From Saccharothrix violaceirubra (lineage in GTDB: Bacteria > Actinomycetota > Actinomycetes > Mycobacteriales > Pseudonocardiaceae), in NCBI RefSeq assembly GCF_014203755.1, contig NZ_JACHJS010000001.1, positions 1,240,001 to 1,304,000 of the forward strand: 64,000 bases of DNA, read 5' to 3'. Below the pieces are notes generated by a model. It made no database searches and had not been told where the DNA came from. It worked only from the letters and a program-made list of their open reading frames with translations. Positions 18,983 through 27,565 of this stretch are shown here, in pieces; within the stretch, counting starts at the first letter, position 1; every line of letters starts with the position of its first letter. The position numbers and the translations under genes are program-made.

Positions 18983-19712
18983 CGTCGTCACGATCTTTCC
19001 CGAGTACCTCCAGCCGTTGCGCGCCGCGTTGCTCGGCAAGGCCATCGACAAAGGACTTCTCGACGTCGCCGTGCACGACCTGCGTGACTGGACGCACGAC
19101 GTGCACAAGGCCGTGGACGACAGCCCTTACGGCGGCGGACCGGGCATGGTCATGAAGCCCCAGGTGTGGGGTGAGGCCCTGGACGAGGTGTGCGCGGGTG
19201 ACGTGCCGCCCAGGCTCATCGTGCCCACGCCCGCGGGGCGGCCTTTCACCCAGGAACTCGCGCACGAGTACGCGGCCGAGTCGCGCCTGGTGTTCGCCTG
19301 CGGTCGGTACGAGGGCATCGACCAGCGCGTGGTCGACGACGCGTCCCGGCGCATGCGCGTGGACGAGGTCTCGATCGGCGACTACGTGCTCGTCGGCGGC
19401 GAGGTCGCCGTGCTGGTGATGGTGGAGGCCGTCGTCCGCCTGCTGCCCGGCGTGCTGGGCAATCCCGACTCGGCCGCGCAGGACTCGTTCTCCGACGGGC
19501 TGCTGGAAGGCCCGTCGTACACGCGGCCCGAAGTGTGGCGGGACCTGGCCGTGCCCGACGTGCTCCGGTCGGGCAACCACCGGGCGATCGACCGTTGGCG
19601 CCGGGACGAGGCGTTGCGGCGTACCGCCGCGCGGCGTCCGGACCTGCTCGGCGCGCTGCCCGCCGAGGCGTTCGACAAGCACGACCGGGCGTTGCTCGAG
19701 GGCCTGGGCTGA
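18972..19712 (+). CDS. trmD: tRNA (guanine-N1-)-methyltransferase TrmD
   Basis: 246 residues, SPOUT-class enzyme that methylates G37 of tRNAs using S-adenosylmethionine, preventing +1 frameshifting. Motifs: [16 protein letters not shown] near the N-terminus, [22 protein letters not shown] (about 112) and the knot [20 protein letters not shown] (about 135). C-terminal domain includes [21 protein letters not shown] 18972 overlaps rimM. Last gene of the rpsP operon; rplS has its own promoter-like sequence downstream. Confidence 0.97.
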   Translation: MRIDVVTIFPEYLQPLRAALLGKAIDKGLLDVAVHDLRDWTHDVHKAVDDSPYGGGPGMVMKPQVWGEALDEVCAGDVPPRLIVPTPAGRPFTQELAHEYAAESRLVFACGRYEGIDQRVVDDASRRMRVDEVSIGDYVLVGGEVAVLVMVEAVVRLLPGVLGNPDSAAQDSFSDGLLEGPSYTRPEVWRDLAVPDVLRSGNHRAIDRWRRDEALRRTAARRPDLLGALPAEAFDKHDRALLEGLG

Positions 19713-19736
19713 CCCCGATTTCGTCCGGAAGCGGCG

Positions 19737-19749
19737 CGTCTGGCACACT
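19737..19749 (+). promoter_or_regulatory. Candidate rplS promoter with extended -10
   Basis: CGTCTGG followed by CACACT, the same extended -10 layout seen before rpsP. Gives a leader of about 125 nt to the rplS start. No clear -35. Confidence 0.4.
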
Positions 19750-19881
19750 GGACAGGTTGCTGCACCCGGAACGACCTGTTCGGCGTGCGCCGCAAGCCCG
19801 CCCCCATCGCGTGTGACACCTTGGCAGAACCGCGTTCGTGGGGGAGTACGCAATACACGTGAGGACGAGGACGGACCACCG

Positions 19882-20241
19882 ATGAACACCCTGGACGCTC
19901 TTGACGCCCAGTCGCTGCGTTCCGACATCCCGAGCTTCCGGCCGGGCGACACGCTGAAGGTCCACGTCCGGGTCATCGAGGGCTCCCGCGAGCGGGTCCA
20001 GGTGTTCCAGGGCGTCGTGATCCGCCGCCAGAACGGCGGCATCCGCGAGACCTTCACCGTCCGCAAGGTCTCGTTCGGTGTCGGCGTCGAGCGCACCTTC
20101 CCGGTGCACTCCCCGAACATCGCCGAGATCGAGGTCGCCTCCCGCGGCGACGTGCGTCGCGCGAAGCTGTACTACCTGCGCGACCTGCGCGGCAAGGCCG
20201 CCAAGATCAAGGAGAAGCGCGAGGCCAAGCCGGCCTCCTGA
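19882..20241 (+). CDS. rplS: 50S ribosomal protein L19
   Basis: 119 residues with the full L19 signature: [53 protein letters not shown] and a basic C-terminus [21 protein letters not shown]19 lies at the 30S-50S interface. ATG 19882 is chosen because it gives the standard length and begins [13 protein letters not shown]. Preceded by a 169-nt gap containing a promoter-like motif, so it is probably transcribed separately as well as with the rpsP operon. Confidence 0.97.
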   Translation: MNTLDALDAQSLRSDIPSFRPGDTLKVHVRVIEGSRERVQVFQGVVIRRQNGGIRETFTVRKVSFGVGVERTFPVHSPNIAEIEVASRGDVRRAKLYYLRDLRGKAAKIKEKREAKPAS

Positions 20242-20263
20242 CGCCGGGTTCACCGTCGGCCAG

Positions 20264-20269
20264 TAGCCT
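20264..20269 (+). promoter_or_regulatory. -10 element for leaderless lepB copy 1
   Basis: TAGCCT ends 7 nt before GTG 20277 and no Shine-Dalgarno is present, so a leaderless mRNA is likely. Confidence 0.5.
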
Positions 20270-20276
20270 GCCCCTT

Positions 20277-21179
20277 GTGGCAGAACCCGTACACAGCTCC
20301 GCCGACGAAGACGGTCGTGATCCCGCGGTCGAGTCCTCTGAGGACTCGACCGCGGGCCGTAAAGGCCGAAAGGTCAAGAAGAAGCAGCCGTTCTGGCGCG
20401 AGTTGCTCATCCTCGGCGCCACGGCCCTCGTGCTCACCGTCTTGATCCAGACTTTCCTGGCACGCGTGTACGTGATCCCTTCGCAGTCGATGGAACAGAC
20501 GCTTCATGGCTGCCCGGGGTGCAACAACGACCGCGTCCTGGTCGACAAGCTCGTCTACGACTTCACCGACATCGAACCCGGTGAGGTCGTCGTGTTCAGA
20601 GGCCCCGAGTCGTGGGGCAACAACGACTTCCAGTCGGCGCGGTCGGACAACCCGGTCGTGGCCGGTCTCCAGTCCGTGCTCTCCCTGATCGGCCTCGCGC
20701 CGCCGGACGAGCGCGACTTCGTCAAACGGGTCATCGCCGTGGGCGGTCAGACCGTCGAGTGCTGCGACGACCAGCATCGGATCAAGGTCGACGGCAAACC
20801 GCTGGACGAGCCGTACATCTACTGGCAGGCCGGTACCGGCCCCGAGGACCACGAGCCGTTCGCACCGGTGAAAGTGCCCGAAGGACACCTTTGGGTGATG
20901 GGCGACAACCGCACCAATTCCACCGACTCGCGAAAGCAGGGCGGTGGCGGGGTCGCGGGCACCGTCCCGGTCGACAACGTGATCGGGAAGGCGCGCGTCA
21001 TTGTGCTGCCGCCGTCGCGCTGGCAGGGGATCGGCGACCACAACCCGCAGGCTGTCGCGCTGGGCACACCCGCCTGGCAGGGTGCCATTCCCGCGGGCGC
21101 GGGCCTTGCCGCGGCGTGGCCCGTCCTCTTCCTCGGCCGAAGGCTTCGCAACCGGTTGACCAGGGCCTCACACGGTTGA
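20277..21179 (+). CDS. lepB: Signal peptidase I, copy 1
   Basis: 300 residues. A charged cytosolic N-terminus (about 40 residues) precedes one membrane helix (ELLILGATALVLTVLIQTFL). Catalytic Ser lies in IPSQSMEQTLHG (about 74) and the general-base Lys in ERDFVKRVIAVGG (about 150); MGDNRTNSTDSR is box E. The catalytic domain faces outside. A second hydrophobic stretch near the C-terminus (AIPAGAGLAAAWPVLFL) may form another helix. It cleaves signal peptides of Sec and Tat substrates. A near-identical-length paralogue follows after 16 nt, so this is a recent or maintained tandem duplication. Confidence 0.95.
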   Translation: MAEPVHSSADEDGRDPAVESSEDSTAGRKGRKVKKKQPFWRELLILGATALVLTVLIQTFLARVYVIPSQSMEQTLHGCPGCNNDRVLVDKLVYDFTDIEPGEVVVFRGPESWGNNDFQSARSDNPVVAGLQSVLSLIGLAPPDERDFVKRVIAVGGQTVECCDDQHRIKVDGKPLDEPYIYWQAGTGPEDHEPFAPVKVPEGHLWVMGDNRTNSTDSRKQGGGGVAGTVPVDNVIGKARVIVLPPSRWQGIGDHNPQAVALGTPAWQGAIPAGAGLAAAWPVLFLGRRLRNRLTRASHG

Positions 21180-21183
21180 TCGG

Positions 21184-21189
21184 TACGCT
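21184..21189 (+). promoter_or_regulatory. -10 element for leaderless lepB copy 2
   Basis: TACGCT ends 6 nt before GTG 21196 with no Shine-Dalgarno, so the second copy can be expressed independently. Confidence 0.45.
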
Positions 21190-21195
21190 GGAAGC

Positions 21196-22098
21196 GTGGT
21201 AGACGTCGCACCCCGTGGCCCGTCGGGCGAGGAACCCGATCACTCCTCAGGCGAGGAGGAGGTCGAGTCTTCGCCCAAACGGGGGCGCAAGGACGAGAAG
21301 CGGAAAGGCTCGTTCTGGCGCGAGTTGCCGATCCTGGTCGGTGTCGCGGTGGTGTTGGCGATCATCATCCAGACCTTCCTCGCGAAGGTCTACATGATTC
21401 CGTCCGAGTCGATGGAGCAGACGCTGCACGGCTGCGCGAACTGCTACGGCGACCGTGTGCTCGTGGACAAGATCACGTACGACTTCACCGACCCGTCGCC
21501 CGGCGACGTGGTCGTCTTCCACGGCCCGGACACGTGGATCAACCAGGACTTCGTCGCACCGGAGCCGGAGAACCCGATCCTGCGGGCACTGCAGAAGGCC
21601 GCGTCGCTGATCGGGTTCCCGCAGGCGAACGAAGAGGACTTCGTCAAGCGCGTCATCGCCGTCGGCGGGCAGACCGTGCAGTGCTGTGACGACAAGAACC
21701 GCGTGACGGTCGACGGCAAGCCGCTCGACGAGCCGTACATCTTCTGGGAGCCGGGACGCAGTTCGTCGCAGGACTCCTTCGCCGAGTTGAAGATCCCGGA
21801 CGGCTACCTGTTCGTGCTCGGTGACAACCGCAACGACTCGTGCGACTCGCGGTGTCAGGGCGACGGACGCGAAGGTGGTCTCGTACCCGTGGACAACGTC
21901 GTCGGGAAGGTGCGTGTCGTCGTGCTGCCGCCGTCGCGTTGGCAGGGCGTCGGCGACCACGACCCGCAGACGGTCGCGATCGGCGCGCCCGCGTGGCAGG
22001 ACGCGATCCCGGCCGGTGCGGGGTTCGCGGCGGCGTGGCCGGTGATGTTCCTCGGGCGACGGGCGCGGGCACGGTTGCGGCGTCAGCGGCTGGGATAG
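21196..22098 (+). CDS. lepB: Signal peptidase I, copy 2
   Basis: 300 residues, same architecture as the preceding copy: hydrophilic, charged N-terminus, helix ILVGVAVVLAIIIQTFLA, Ser in IPSESMEQTLHGC (about 76), Lys in EEDFVKRVIAVGG (about 154), box E LGDNRNDSCDSR. Both copies contain the QCCDD/ECCDD Cys pair and a PPSRWQG motif, and both end in a Gly/Ala-Pro hydrophobic segment. Differences concentrate in the cytosolic N-terminus and in the loop around residue 200, where substrate grooves vary. Multiple type I signal peptidases are known in Streptomyces, where they differ in substrate preference and sporulation role. Confidence 0.95.
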   Translation: MVDVAPRGPSGEEPDHSSGEEEVESSPKRGRKDEKRKGSFWRELPILVGVAVVLAIIIQTFLAKVYMIPSESMEQTLHGCANCYGDRVLVDKITYDFTDPSPGDVVVFHGPDTWINQDFVAPEPENPILRALQKAASLIGFPQANEEDFVKRVIAVGGQTVQCCDDKNRVTVDGKPLDEPYIFWEPGRSSSQDSFAELKIPDGYLFVLGDNRNDSCDSRCQGDGREGGLVPVDNVVGKVRVVVLPPSRWQGVGDHDPQTVAIGAPAWQDAIPAGAGFAAAWPVMFLGRRARARLRRQRLG

Positions 22099-22107
22099 GG
22101 TCGTGGG

Positions 22108-22902
22108 GTGATCCGCAAGCCGCCTCGTGTCCAGGTTCGGCAGAACGCGGGTATCTGGGCGTTCCAGGCCGCGCTCGACCGGCGTGGACTCGGTCCCGTG
22201 GCGGGTGTCGACGAAGCCGGTCGGGGAGCCTGTGCCGGCCCGCTCGTCGTGGCCTCGTGCGTGCTGGACTGCCGGGACGCGGCGCGGTTCGAGGGACTCA
22301 CCGACTCCAAGCTGTTGACGGCCAACGCCCGTGACCGCATGTACGACCTGGTCCTCGATCGAGCCGTCGACTACGCCGTGATCGTCATCCCATCGAGTGA
22401 AGTTGATCAACTCGGGGTGCACGTGGCGAACATCGAGGGGATGCGACGAGCCGTTGCCCGGCTTTCGGCGCACCCGGGCTACGTGCTGACGGACGGGTTC
22501 CCGGTGCCGGGCCTGACCGCGCCGAACGTCCCCGTGGTCAAGGGCGACCGGGTGGTGGCGTCCGTCGCGGCGGCATCCGTGCTGGCCAAGGTCACGCGCG
22601 ATCGGATCATGACCGACTTGCACGGCGAACTCCCGGTCTACGGGTTCGCCGTGCACAAGGGCTACAGCACGGCCGATCACACGGCCGCGCTGCTGGAACA
22701 CGGCCCGAGTGCGCAACATCGCTGGTCGTATGCGAATGTGGCCACGGCGGCGGCCAGGCACGGCCTGGTCGCGCCCCACCGGCTGGCACGAGGCGTCGTG
22801 ACCGCCGGGGTGGTCCAGAATGGAACACCGCCGCCCGACGGCGGTGGCGGGCATGCGACGAGGAGGGGCGCGGATTCGATGAACACCCGCGCGGAGGCGT
22901 AA
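22108..22902 (+). CDS. rnhB: Ribonuclease HII
   Basis: 264 residues. Cleaves RNA in RNA-DNA hybrids, notably single ribonucleotides in DNA. Motifs: GVDEAGRGACAGPLVVASCV (catalytic DE, about residue 33), LTDSKLL, a central IEGMRRAV segment, VLTDGF and the GDRVVASVAAASVLAKVTRD block with the fourth acidic site. GTG 22108 sits 6 nt after a TAGGGT -10 that is inside the end of lepB copy 2, so the mRNA may be leaderless. The C-terminal about 30 residues are low-complexity and may be dispensable. The stop TAA shares its last A with the next start (TAATG). Confidence 0.95.
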   Translation: MIRKPPRVQVRQNAGIWAFQAALDRRGLGPVAGVDEAGRGACAGPLVVASCVLDCRDAARFEGLTDSKLLTANARDRMYDLVLDRAVDYAVIVIPSSEVDQLGVHVANIEGMRRAVARLSAHPGYVLTDGFPVPGLTAPNVPVVKGDRVVASVAAASVLAKVTRDRIMTDLHGELPVYGFAVHKGYSTADHTAALLEHGPSAQHRWSYANVATAAARHGLVAPHRLARGVVTAGVVQNGTPPPDGGGGHATRRGADSMNTRAEA

Positions 22903-23225
22903 TGAGTGCAGAGGATCTCGAGAAGTACGAGACCGAGATGGAGTTGTCGCTGTACAAGGAGTACCGCGACATCGTCAGCCAGTTCTCGTTCGTCGTGGAG
23001 ACCGAGCGGCGGTTCTACCTGGCCAACTCGGTGGACGTGCAGGTCCGCAACGCGGACGGCGAGGTCTACTTCGAGGTGCGGATGTCCGACGCGTGGGTGT
23101 GGGACATGTACCGTCCCGCCCGATTCGTCAAGAACGTCCGGGTGATCACGTTCAAGGACGTCAACGTCGAAGAGCTGGACAAGCCTGACTTGAGACTGCC
23201 CGAGGACGGTCCTTTCAACTCCTGA
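22902..23225 (+). CDS. DUF2469 family protein
   Basis: 107 residues, acidic, no membrane segments. Begins MSAEDLEKYETEMELSLYKE and carries SFVVETERRFYLANSVDV and RFVKNVRVITFKDVNVEEL, the conserved body of DUF2469, an actinobacterial family invariably placed next to rnhB. Function unknown. Coupled to rnhB by a 1-nt overlap. A very strong hairpin follows 10 nt after the stop. Confidence 0.92.
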   Translation: MSAEDLEKYETEMELSLYKEYRDIVSQFSFVVETERRFYLANSVDVQVRNADGEVYFEVRMSDAWVWDMYRPARFVKNVRVITFKDVNVEELDKPDLRLPEDGPFNS

Positions 23226-23235
23226 TCTCGTCGTC

Positions 23236-23275
23236 GGCAGGGGGCCGCCGGGTGCACACCCGGCGGCCCCCTGCC
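23236..23275 (+). terminator. 19-bp perfect hairpin terminator
   Basis: GGCAGGGGGCCGCCGGGTG (23236-23254) and CACCCGGCGGCCCCCTGCC (23257-23275) are perfect inverted repeats with only CA between them. The strongest hairpin in the window, closing the lepB-rnhB-DUF2469 unit. Confidence 0.85.
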
Positions 23276-23289
23276 GCGTCCGGTGGAAG

Positions 23290-23328
23290 TTGTCCACAGG
23301 TCCACGGGCGACCCCCGAGTTGTCCACA
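23290..23328. promoter_or_regulatory. Second pair of DnaA boxes
   Basis: Two TTGTCCACA boxes at 23290-23298 and 23320-23328, same orientation, 30 bp start to start, both followed by GG. They lie in the 176-bp gap upstream of yraN and may contribute to its regulation or to DnaA titration. Confidence 0.7.
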
Positions 23329-23401
23329 GGTTCGACGGACGTCCTCGCATCCGACCGACCCACCCCGGCACAGTCGTACCCACGAACTCCGGAGGCGTCG
23401 G

Positions 23402-23749
23402 ATGAACATGGCATTGGGCAAGCGCGGCGAGGACGTCGCCTGCGAATGGCTGGAACGCGAGGGGCTGGTGGTCCTGTCGCGCAACTGGAGGTGCAAGGAA
23501 GGCGAGTTGGACATCGTCGCCACCGACGGCACCGAGCTGGTGGTGTGCGAGGTGAAATGCCGGTCCGGTACCGACCGGGGCAGTCCGCTCGAGGCCGTGA
23601 CGCCGGAGAAGCTCGACCGCATCCGCCGTCTGGCGATGCGCTGGCTCTCCGATTACCGGGTCGGGTGGGTGCGCATCCGGTTCGACGTGATCGCGGTGGA
23701 GTGGCCGCCGGACGGACCGGTGTCGCTGCGCCACGTGCGAGGCGTGTGA
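23402..23749 (+). CDS. yraN: UPF0102 family protein YraN (endonuclease-like)
   Basis: 115 residues. Conserved features: LGKRGEDVACEWLEREGLVVLSRNW split as LGKRGEDVA and WLEREGLVVL, then EGELDIVATDG and VCEVKCRSG, the D-ExK arrangement of the restriction-endonuclease-like fold. Function is not firmly known; family members sit beside comM and dprA. ATG 23402 has GGAGG at 23391-23395. The stop overlaps the comM start (GTGATG), so they are translated together. Start of the yraN-comM-dprA-xerC-whiG run. Confidence 0.9.
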   Translation: MNMALGKRGEDVACEWLEREGLVVLSRNWRCKEGELDIVATDGTELVVCEVKCRSGTDRGSPLEAVTPEKLDRIRRLAMRWLSDYRVGWVRIRFDVIAVEWPPDGPVSLRHVRGV

Positions 23750-25260
23750 TGGGGCTGTCGAGGGCGTGGTCGGTCGCGTTGTACGGCGTCGACGGCGTGC
23801 CCGTGGAGATCGAGGCGGATGTCGGGGTCGGCACCGTGCGCACGCAGCTCCTCGGTCTGCCGGACGCCGCGCTGCACGAGTCGAAGGATCGCGTCAAGGC
23901 GGCCGTCCGCAACTCCGACCGGTCATGGCCGACGCAGCGGGTCACGTTGGGCCTGTCGCCCGCGACGCTGCCCAAGGGTGGTTCGAGCTATGACCTCGCC
24001 CTGGCGTGTGCGGTGCTGGCCGCGGCCGGATCGGTGTCGTCCGAGCGCCTCGTCGGCACGGTGTTGTTGGGCGAGTTGGCTTTGGACGGGCGGGTGCGGG
24101 CGGTACGCGGCGTGCTGCCCGCCCTGCTGGCGGCGCGCCGCGCCGGGTTGACCCGGGCGGTGGTGCCGGTCGAGTGCCTGCCCGAGGCCACGCTGGTCGA
24201 GGAGATCGAGCTGTTCGGCGCCGAGACGCTCGTCGACGTGATCATGTGGTTGGACGGTGGCACTTCGCTTGTCGTGCCGTCGTCGGGAGCTTTCGTGGCC
24301 ATGCCCCCGAGCGGTCCCGAGCTGGCGGACGTGATGGGTCAGCCGGAAGCGAGGTGGGCGCTCGAAGTGGCCGCCGCCGGTGGGCACCACCTGCTGCTCA
24401 GCGGACCTCCCGGCACCGGGAAGACGATGCTCGCGCATCGCCTGACCAGCCTGCTGCCGCCGTTGACGGTGGAGGACGCGTTGGGGGTCACCGCCGTGCA
24501 TTCGGTCGCGGGCCTGCTGACGCCGGACATGCCGCTCGTGTCGGCGCCGCCGTTCGTCAGTCCACACCACTCGACGTCGACGGCGGCCCTGATCGGCGGC
24601 GGGACCGGCCTGCCCAGGCCGGGTGCGGTGAGCCGGGCGCACTGCGGGGTCCTGTTCCTGGACGAGGCTTGCGAGTTCGGCCAGAGCAAGCTCGAAGCGC
24701 TGCGCACGGTCCTGGAGGAAGGCGAGATCCGGCTGGCCAGGCGGGACGGGATGGCCCGCTACCCGGCTCGCTTCCAACTGGTGCTCGCCACGAATCCCTG
24801 CCCGTGCGCACCGCCCAAGGAGGTCGACTGCCTGTGCACGTCGACCGCCCGGCGGCGGTACCAGGCCAAACTGTCGGGCCCGCTGCTCGACCGGGTCGAT
24901 CTCAGGGTGAAGACCCGGCCGTTGATCGCGATGAACGGTGCCGAGGTGGTCGAGCCCGAGTCGACGGCGGTCGTCCGGGCCAGGGTGCAGCGGGCCCGTG
25001 AGCGGGCGATGCGGCGGTGGTCGGAGCACGGCTGGCGCACCAACGCCCAGGTGCCCGGTCCGGTGTTGAGAAAAGAGCACGTGCTGCCGCGTTCGACCAC
25101 GGCGCTGCTGGATCGCGCCCTCGCGACCGGCGCCCTGACCGGCCGGGGTGCGGATCGCTGCCTCAGGGTGGCTTGGACGTTGGCCGATCTGGCGGATTCC
25201 CCGGAACCCGCCGCCGAACACGTCGCCACCGCCCTCGAATTTCGGGAACGTCGAAGCTGA
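23749..25260 (+). CDS. comM: YifB/ComM family Mg-chelatase-like AAA+ ATPase
   Basis: 503 residues. N-terminal ChlI-like Lon-protease-fold domain (ALYGVDGVPVEIEADVGVG, LPDAALHESKDRVKAA, LPKGGSSYDLALA), then AAA+ module with Walker A GPPGTGKTMLA (about 223), Walker B GVLFLDEACEF (about 300) and a Cys cluster NPCPCAPPKEVDCLC (about 348) that may bind zinc. In naturally competent bacteria ComM is a hexameric helicase promoting branch migration during recombination. Lies between yraN and dprA, both also associated with DNA uptake and processing genes, but no uptake machinery is in the window. Confidence 0.95.
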   Translation: MGLSRAWSVALYGVDGVPVEIEADVGVGTVRTQLLGLPDAALHESKDRVKAAVRNSDRSWPTQRVTLGLSPATLPKGGSSYDLALACAVLAAAGSVSSERLVGTVLLGELALDGRVRAVRGVLPALLAARRAGLTRAVVPVECLPEATLVEEIELFGAETLVDVIMWLDGGTSLVVPSSGAFVAMPPSGPELADVMGQPEARWALEVAAAGGHHLLLSGPPGTGKTMLAHRLTSLLPPLTVEDALGVTAVHSVAGLLTPDMPLVSAPPFVSPHHSTSTAALIGGGTGLPRPGAVSRAHCGVLFLDEACEFGQSKLEALRTVLEEGEIRLARRDGMARYPARFQLVLATNPCPCAPPKEVDCLCTSTARRRYQAKLSGPLLDRVDLRVKTRPLIAMNGAEVVEPESTAVVRARVQRARERAMRRWSEHGWRTNAQVPGPVLRKEHVLPRSTTALLDRALATGALTGRGADRCLRVAWTLADLADSPEPAAEHVATALEFRERRS

Positions 25261-25411
25261 TTCTGTTCTTCTCGTCTTGGAAATGTCACCGGTTCCGCGT
25301 CGCATGCTCGATCGGTGAAGCATTTCGATCTTGGGTGAGTCCTTTCTCGGAAATTCTCGTGGAGGTGCGTCGTGTCCGAAGCTCGTCGAATCCGATCCAA
25401 GGAGCGGGGTC

Positions 25412-26557
25412 ATGATCGATGATCCGGTGAGGGTGGCCCGGGCCTATCTTTCCCGCGTGGCCGAGCCGCCGGCACCCGCGCTGGCCGCGTTCGTCGCCGA
25501 GCACGGTCCCGTCCGGGCGGCGCGGTTGGTGCGCGACGGGATGGTGCCGACGGACGTCGACCGGCAGACGTCGGCGCGGCGTGCGCGGGATCGGGCCGAG
25601 GAAGATCTGCGGCAGATGGCCGCACAGGGTGGTCGCCTGGTGATTCCCGAGGACGACGAGTGGCCCGACTGGCCGTTCCAGGCGTTGACCATGGCCGCCG
25701 CGCGCCGACTCAGGTGTGGTCTCGCGCCGCTTGCGTTGTGGGTGCGGGGCAAGGGAAATCTCGCGGAATCGACCGATCGGGCGGTCGCGGTCGTCGGCAG
25801 CAGGTCCGCGAGCGGGTACGGCCTGCACGTCGCCGCCGAGTTCGGCTACGGGCTGGCCGAGGCGGGGATGACCGTGGTGTCCGGTGCCGCGTACGGGATC
25901 GACGGCGCCGCGCACCGGGGTGCCCTGGCGGCGGGCGGGTCGACGATCGCCGTGCTGGCGTGCGGTGTCGACGTCGCCTATCCCGCCGGTCACGAGCGAT
26001 TGCTCGCGGAGATCCTGGAGCAGGGGCTGGTGATCAGCGAGTACCCACCGAACCATTCACCGGCCCGCCACCGTTTCCTGACCAGGAACCGACTCATCGC
26101 GGCTCTCGGCGACGGGACGGTCGTCGTCGAGGCGGGAAGGCGCAGCGGTGCCAAGAACACGGCGGCCACTACGTCGGCCCTCGGCCGGGTGCTGATGGCC
26201 GTGCCCGGTCCGGTGACGTCCAGCAGTTCGTCCGGCTGCAACGAGTTGCTCCGCGCGGGCGACGCGGTACCGGTGACCAGCGTGGCCGAAGTCGTGGAAT
26301 CGGTGGGGCGACTCGGCTTCGACCTGGTCGAGGCGACGGGAAACCGGGACGTCCCGCCGCAGGGCGACGCGATGCGGGTGCTCGAAGCGCTCGACCCGAT
26401 GTTCCCGGTTCCGACGCGGGCCGTGGCGGTGGAGTCGGGTGTCGAGCTGGCACGGGTCGAGGCGCTGCTGCCCGAACTCGAGGCCATCGGTGCGGCGGAG
26501 CGTATCGACATGGGATGGAAACGCACTCCGGAAGGGACTTGGCGTGGCGACACTTGA
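25412..26557 (+). CDS. dprA: DNA-processing protein DprA
   Basis: 381 residues. ATG 25412 follows AAGGAG with 8-nt spacing. N-terminal helical part, then the Rossmann-like DprA domain with VAVVGSRSASGYG (about 125), VSGAAYGIDGAAHRGAL (about 155), AVLACGVDVAYP, and SEYPPNHSPARHRFLTRNR (about 205). The C-terminal winged-helix-like domain begins near DAMRVLEALD. DprA protects incoming single-stranded DNA and loads RecA. Separated from comM by 151 nt of relatively AT-rich sequence, so it probably has its own promoter. Confidence 0.95.
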   Translation: MIDDPVRVARAYLSRVAEPPAPALAAFVAEHGPVRAARLVRDGMVPTDVDRQTSARRARDRAEEDLRQMAAQGGRLVIPEDDEWPDWPFQALTMAAARRLRCGLAPLALWVRGKGNLAESTDRAVAVVGSRSASGYGLHVAAEFGYGLAEAGMTVVSGAAYGIDGAAHRGALAAGGSTIAVLACGVDVAYPAGHERLLAEILEQGLVISEYPPNHSPARHRFLTRNRLIAALGDGTVVVEAGRRSGAKNTAATTSALGRVLMAVPGPVTSSSSSGCNELLRAGDAVPVTSVAEVVESVGRLGFDLVEATGNRDVPPQGDAMRVLEALDPMFPVPTRAVAVESGVELARVEALLPELEAIGAAERIDMGWKRTPEGTWRGDT

Positions 26558-26563
26558 CCCGAC

Positions 26564-27565
26564 GTGCCGGAGGGCGCAGCGTCAGAGGCTATGTCCCCGC
26601 CGCCGAACCGGACTCGCCGTGTCGATCTCGTACGGCTACGTGGCGCGCTGCCTTCGGACGTGGCCGCGGTGGTGGACGATTTCGAGCGCCATCTGGCTCT
26701 TGAGCGGGCGTTGTCTCCGCACACCGTCCGTGCGTACCTGGGTGACGTCGTGGCTTTGCTGGTCCACTTGGCGGCCGGTACGGCGGCGGACGCGACGGTG
26801 GAGTCGATCGATCTGGCGGGGCTGCGGTCGTGGCTCGGTGCGCAGCATGCCGCGGGTGCCGAGCGGACGACGCTCGCGCGCCGGACCGCCGCGGCGCGGA
26901 CGTTCACCGCCTGGGCCACGCGGACCGGAATCCTCACCGAAGATCCCGGCCTTCGGTTGGTCGCGCCCAAGGCGCACCGGACACTGCCCGCAGTACTGCG
27001 GGCGGATCAGGCCGAAGCCGCCATGTCGGCCGCCGAACTCGGTGCGCGTGAAGGCGATCCGGTTGCGCTGCGTGACCAGGCCGTGGTGGAGTTGCTCTAC
27101 GCGACGGGTGTGCGGGTGGCCGAGTTGTGCGGTCTCGACCTCGACGATGTCGACTACTCCCAAAGGGTGATACGGGTTCTGGGCAAGGGCAGTCGCGAGC
27201 GCGTCGTGCCGTTCGGCGTTCCGGCCGAACGCGCTGTACGTCGCTGGGTGGAACAGGGGAGAACAACGCTGGTCGGCGACCGTTCACACCGGGCGCTCTT
27301 CCTGGGCGCGCGCGGTGGCCGACTGGACACGCGTACCGCCAGGAGGGTTGTCCACGATGTAGTGGGTGCGGTGCCGGGAGCGGTGGACACCGGACCGCAC
27401 GGACTGCGCCACTCCGCGGCGACGCACCTGTTGGAAGGGGGAGCCGACCTGCGAACCGTCCAGGAGCTTCTTGGTCACGCTACGCTCGCAACGACTCAGC
27501 TCTACACACACGTCACCGTCGAACGGCTGAAGGCGATCCATGACCGAACCCACCCCCGTTCCTGA
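26564..27565 (+). CDS. xerC: Tyrosine recombinase XerC
   Basis: 333 residues from GTG 26564. Core-binding domain starts near [20 protein letters not shown]. Catalytic residues: Arg in TGVRVAEL (about 183), Lys in [23 protein letters not shown] (His and Arg), [13 protein letters not shown] (His and nucleophile Tyr, about 318). Resolves chromosome dimers at dif with XerD. GTG 26564 lacks a Shine-Dalgarno; ATG 26591 is an alternative giving 324 residues. The 3' end overlaps whiG by 26 nt, an unusual translational coupling of a recombinase to a sporulation sigma factor. Confidence 0.93.
   Translation: MPEGAASEAMSPPPNRTRRVDLVRLRGALPSDVAAVVDDFERHLALERALSPHTVRAYLGDVVALLVHLAAGTAADATVESIDLAGLRSWLGAQHAAGAERTTLARRTAAARTFTAWATRTGILTEDPGLRLVAPKAHRTLPAVLRADQAEAAMSAAELGAREGDPVALRDQAVVELLYATGVRVAELCGLDLDDVDYSQRVIRVLGKGSRERVVPFGVPAERAVRRWVEQGRTTLVGDRSHRALFLGARGGRLDTRTARRVVHDVVGAVPGAVDTGPHGLRHSAATHLLEGGADLRTVQELLGHATLATTQLYTHVTVERLKAIHDRTHPRS

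Noticed and set aside
19741..19746. TGGCAC near rplS resembling a sigma-54 -24 element
   Set aside because: Sigma-54 is not known in actinobacteria and no -12 GC element lies at the right distance; an extended -10 reading fits better.
27346..27356. TTGTCCACG inside xerC
   Set aside because: One mismatch from the DnaA box, single, and inside coding sequence; not counted with the intergenic pairs.
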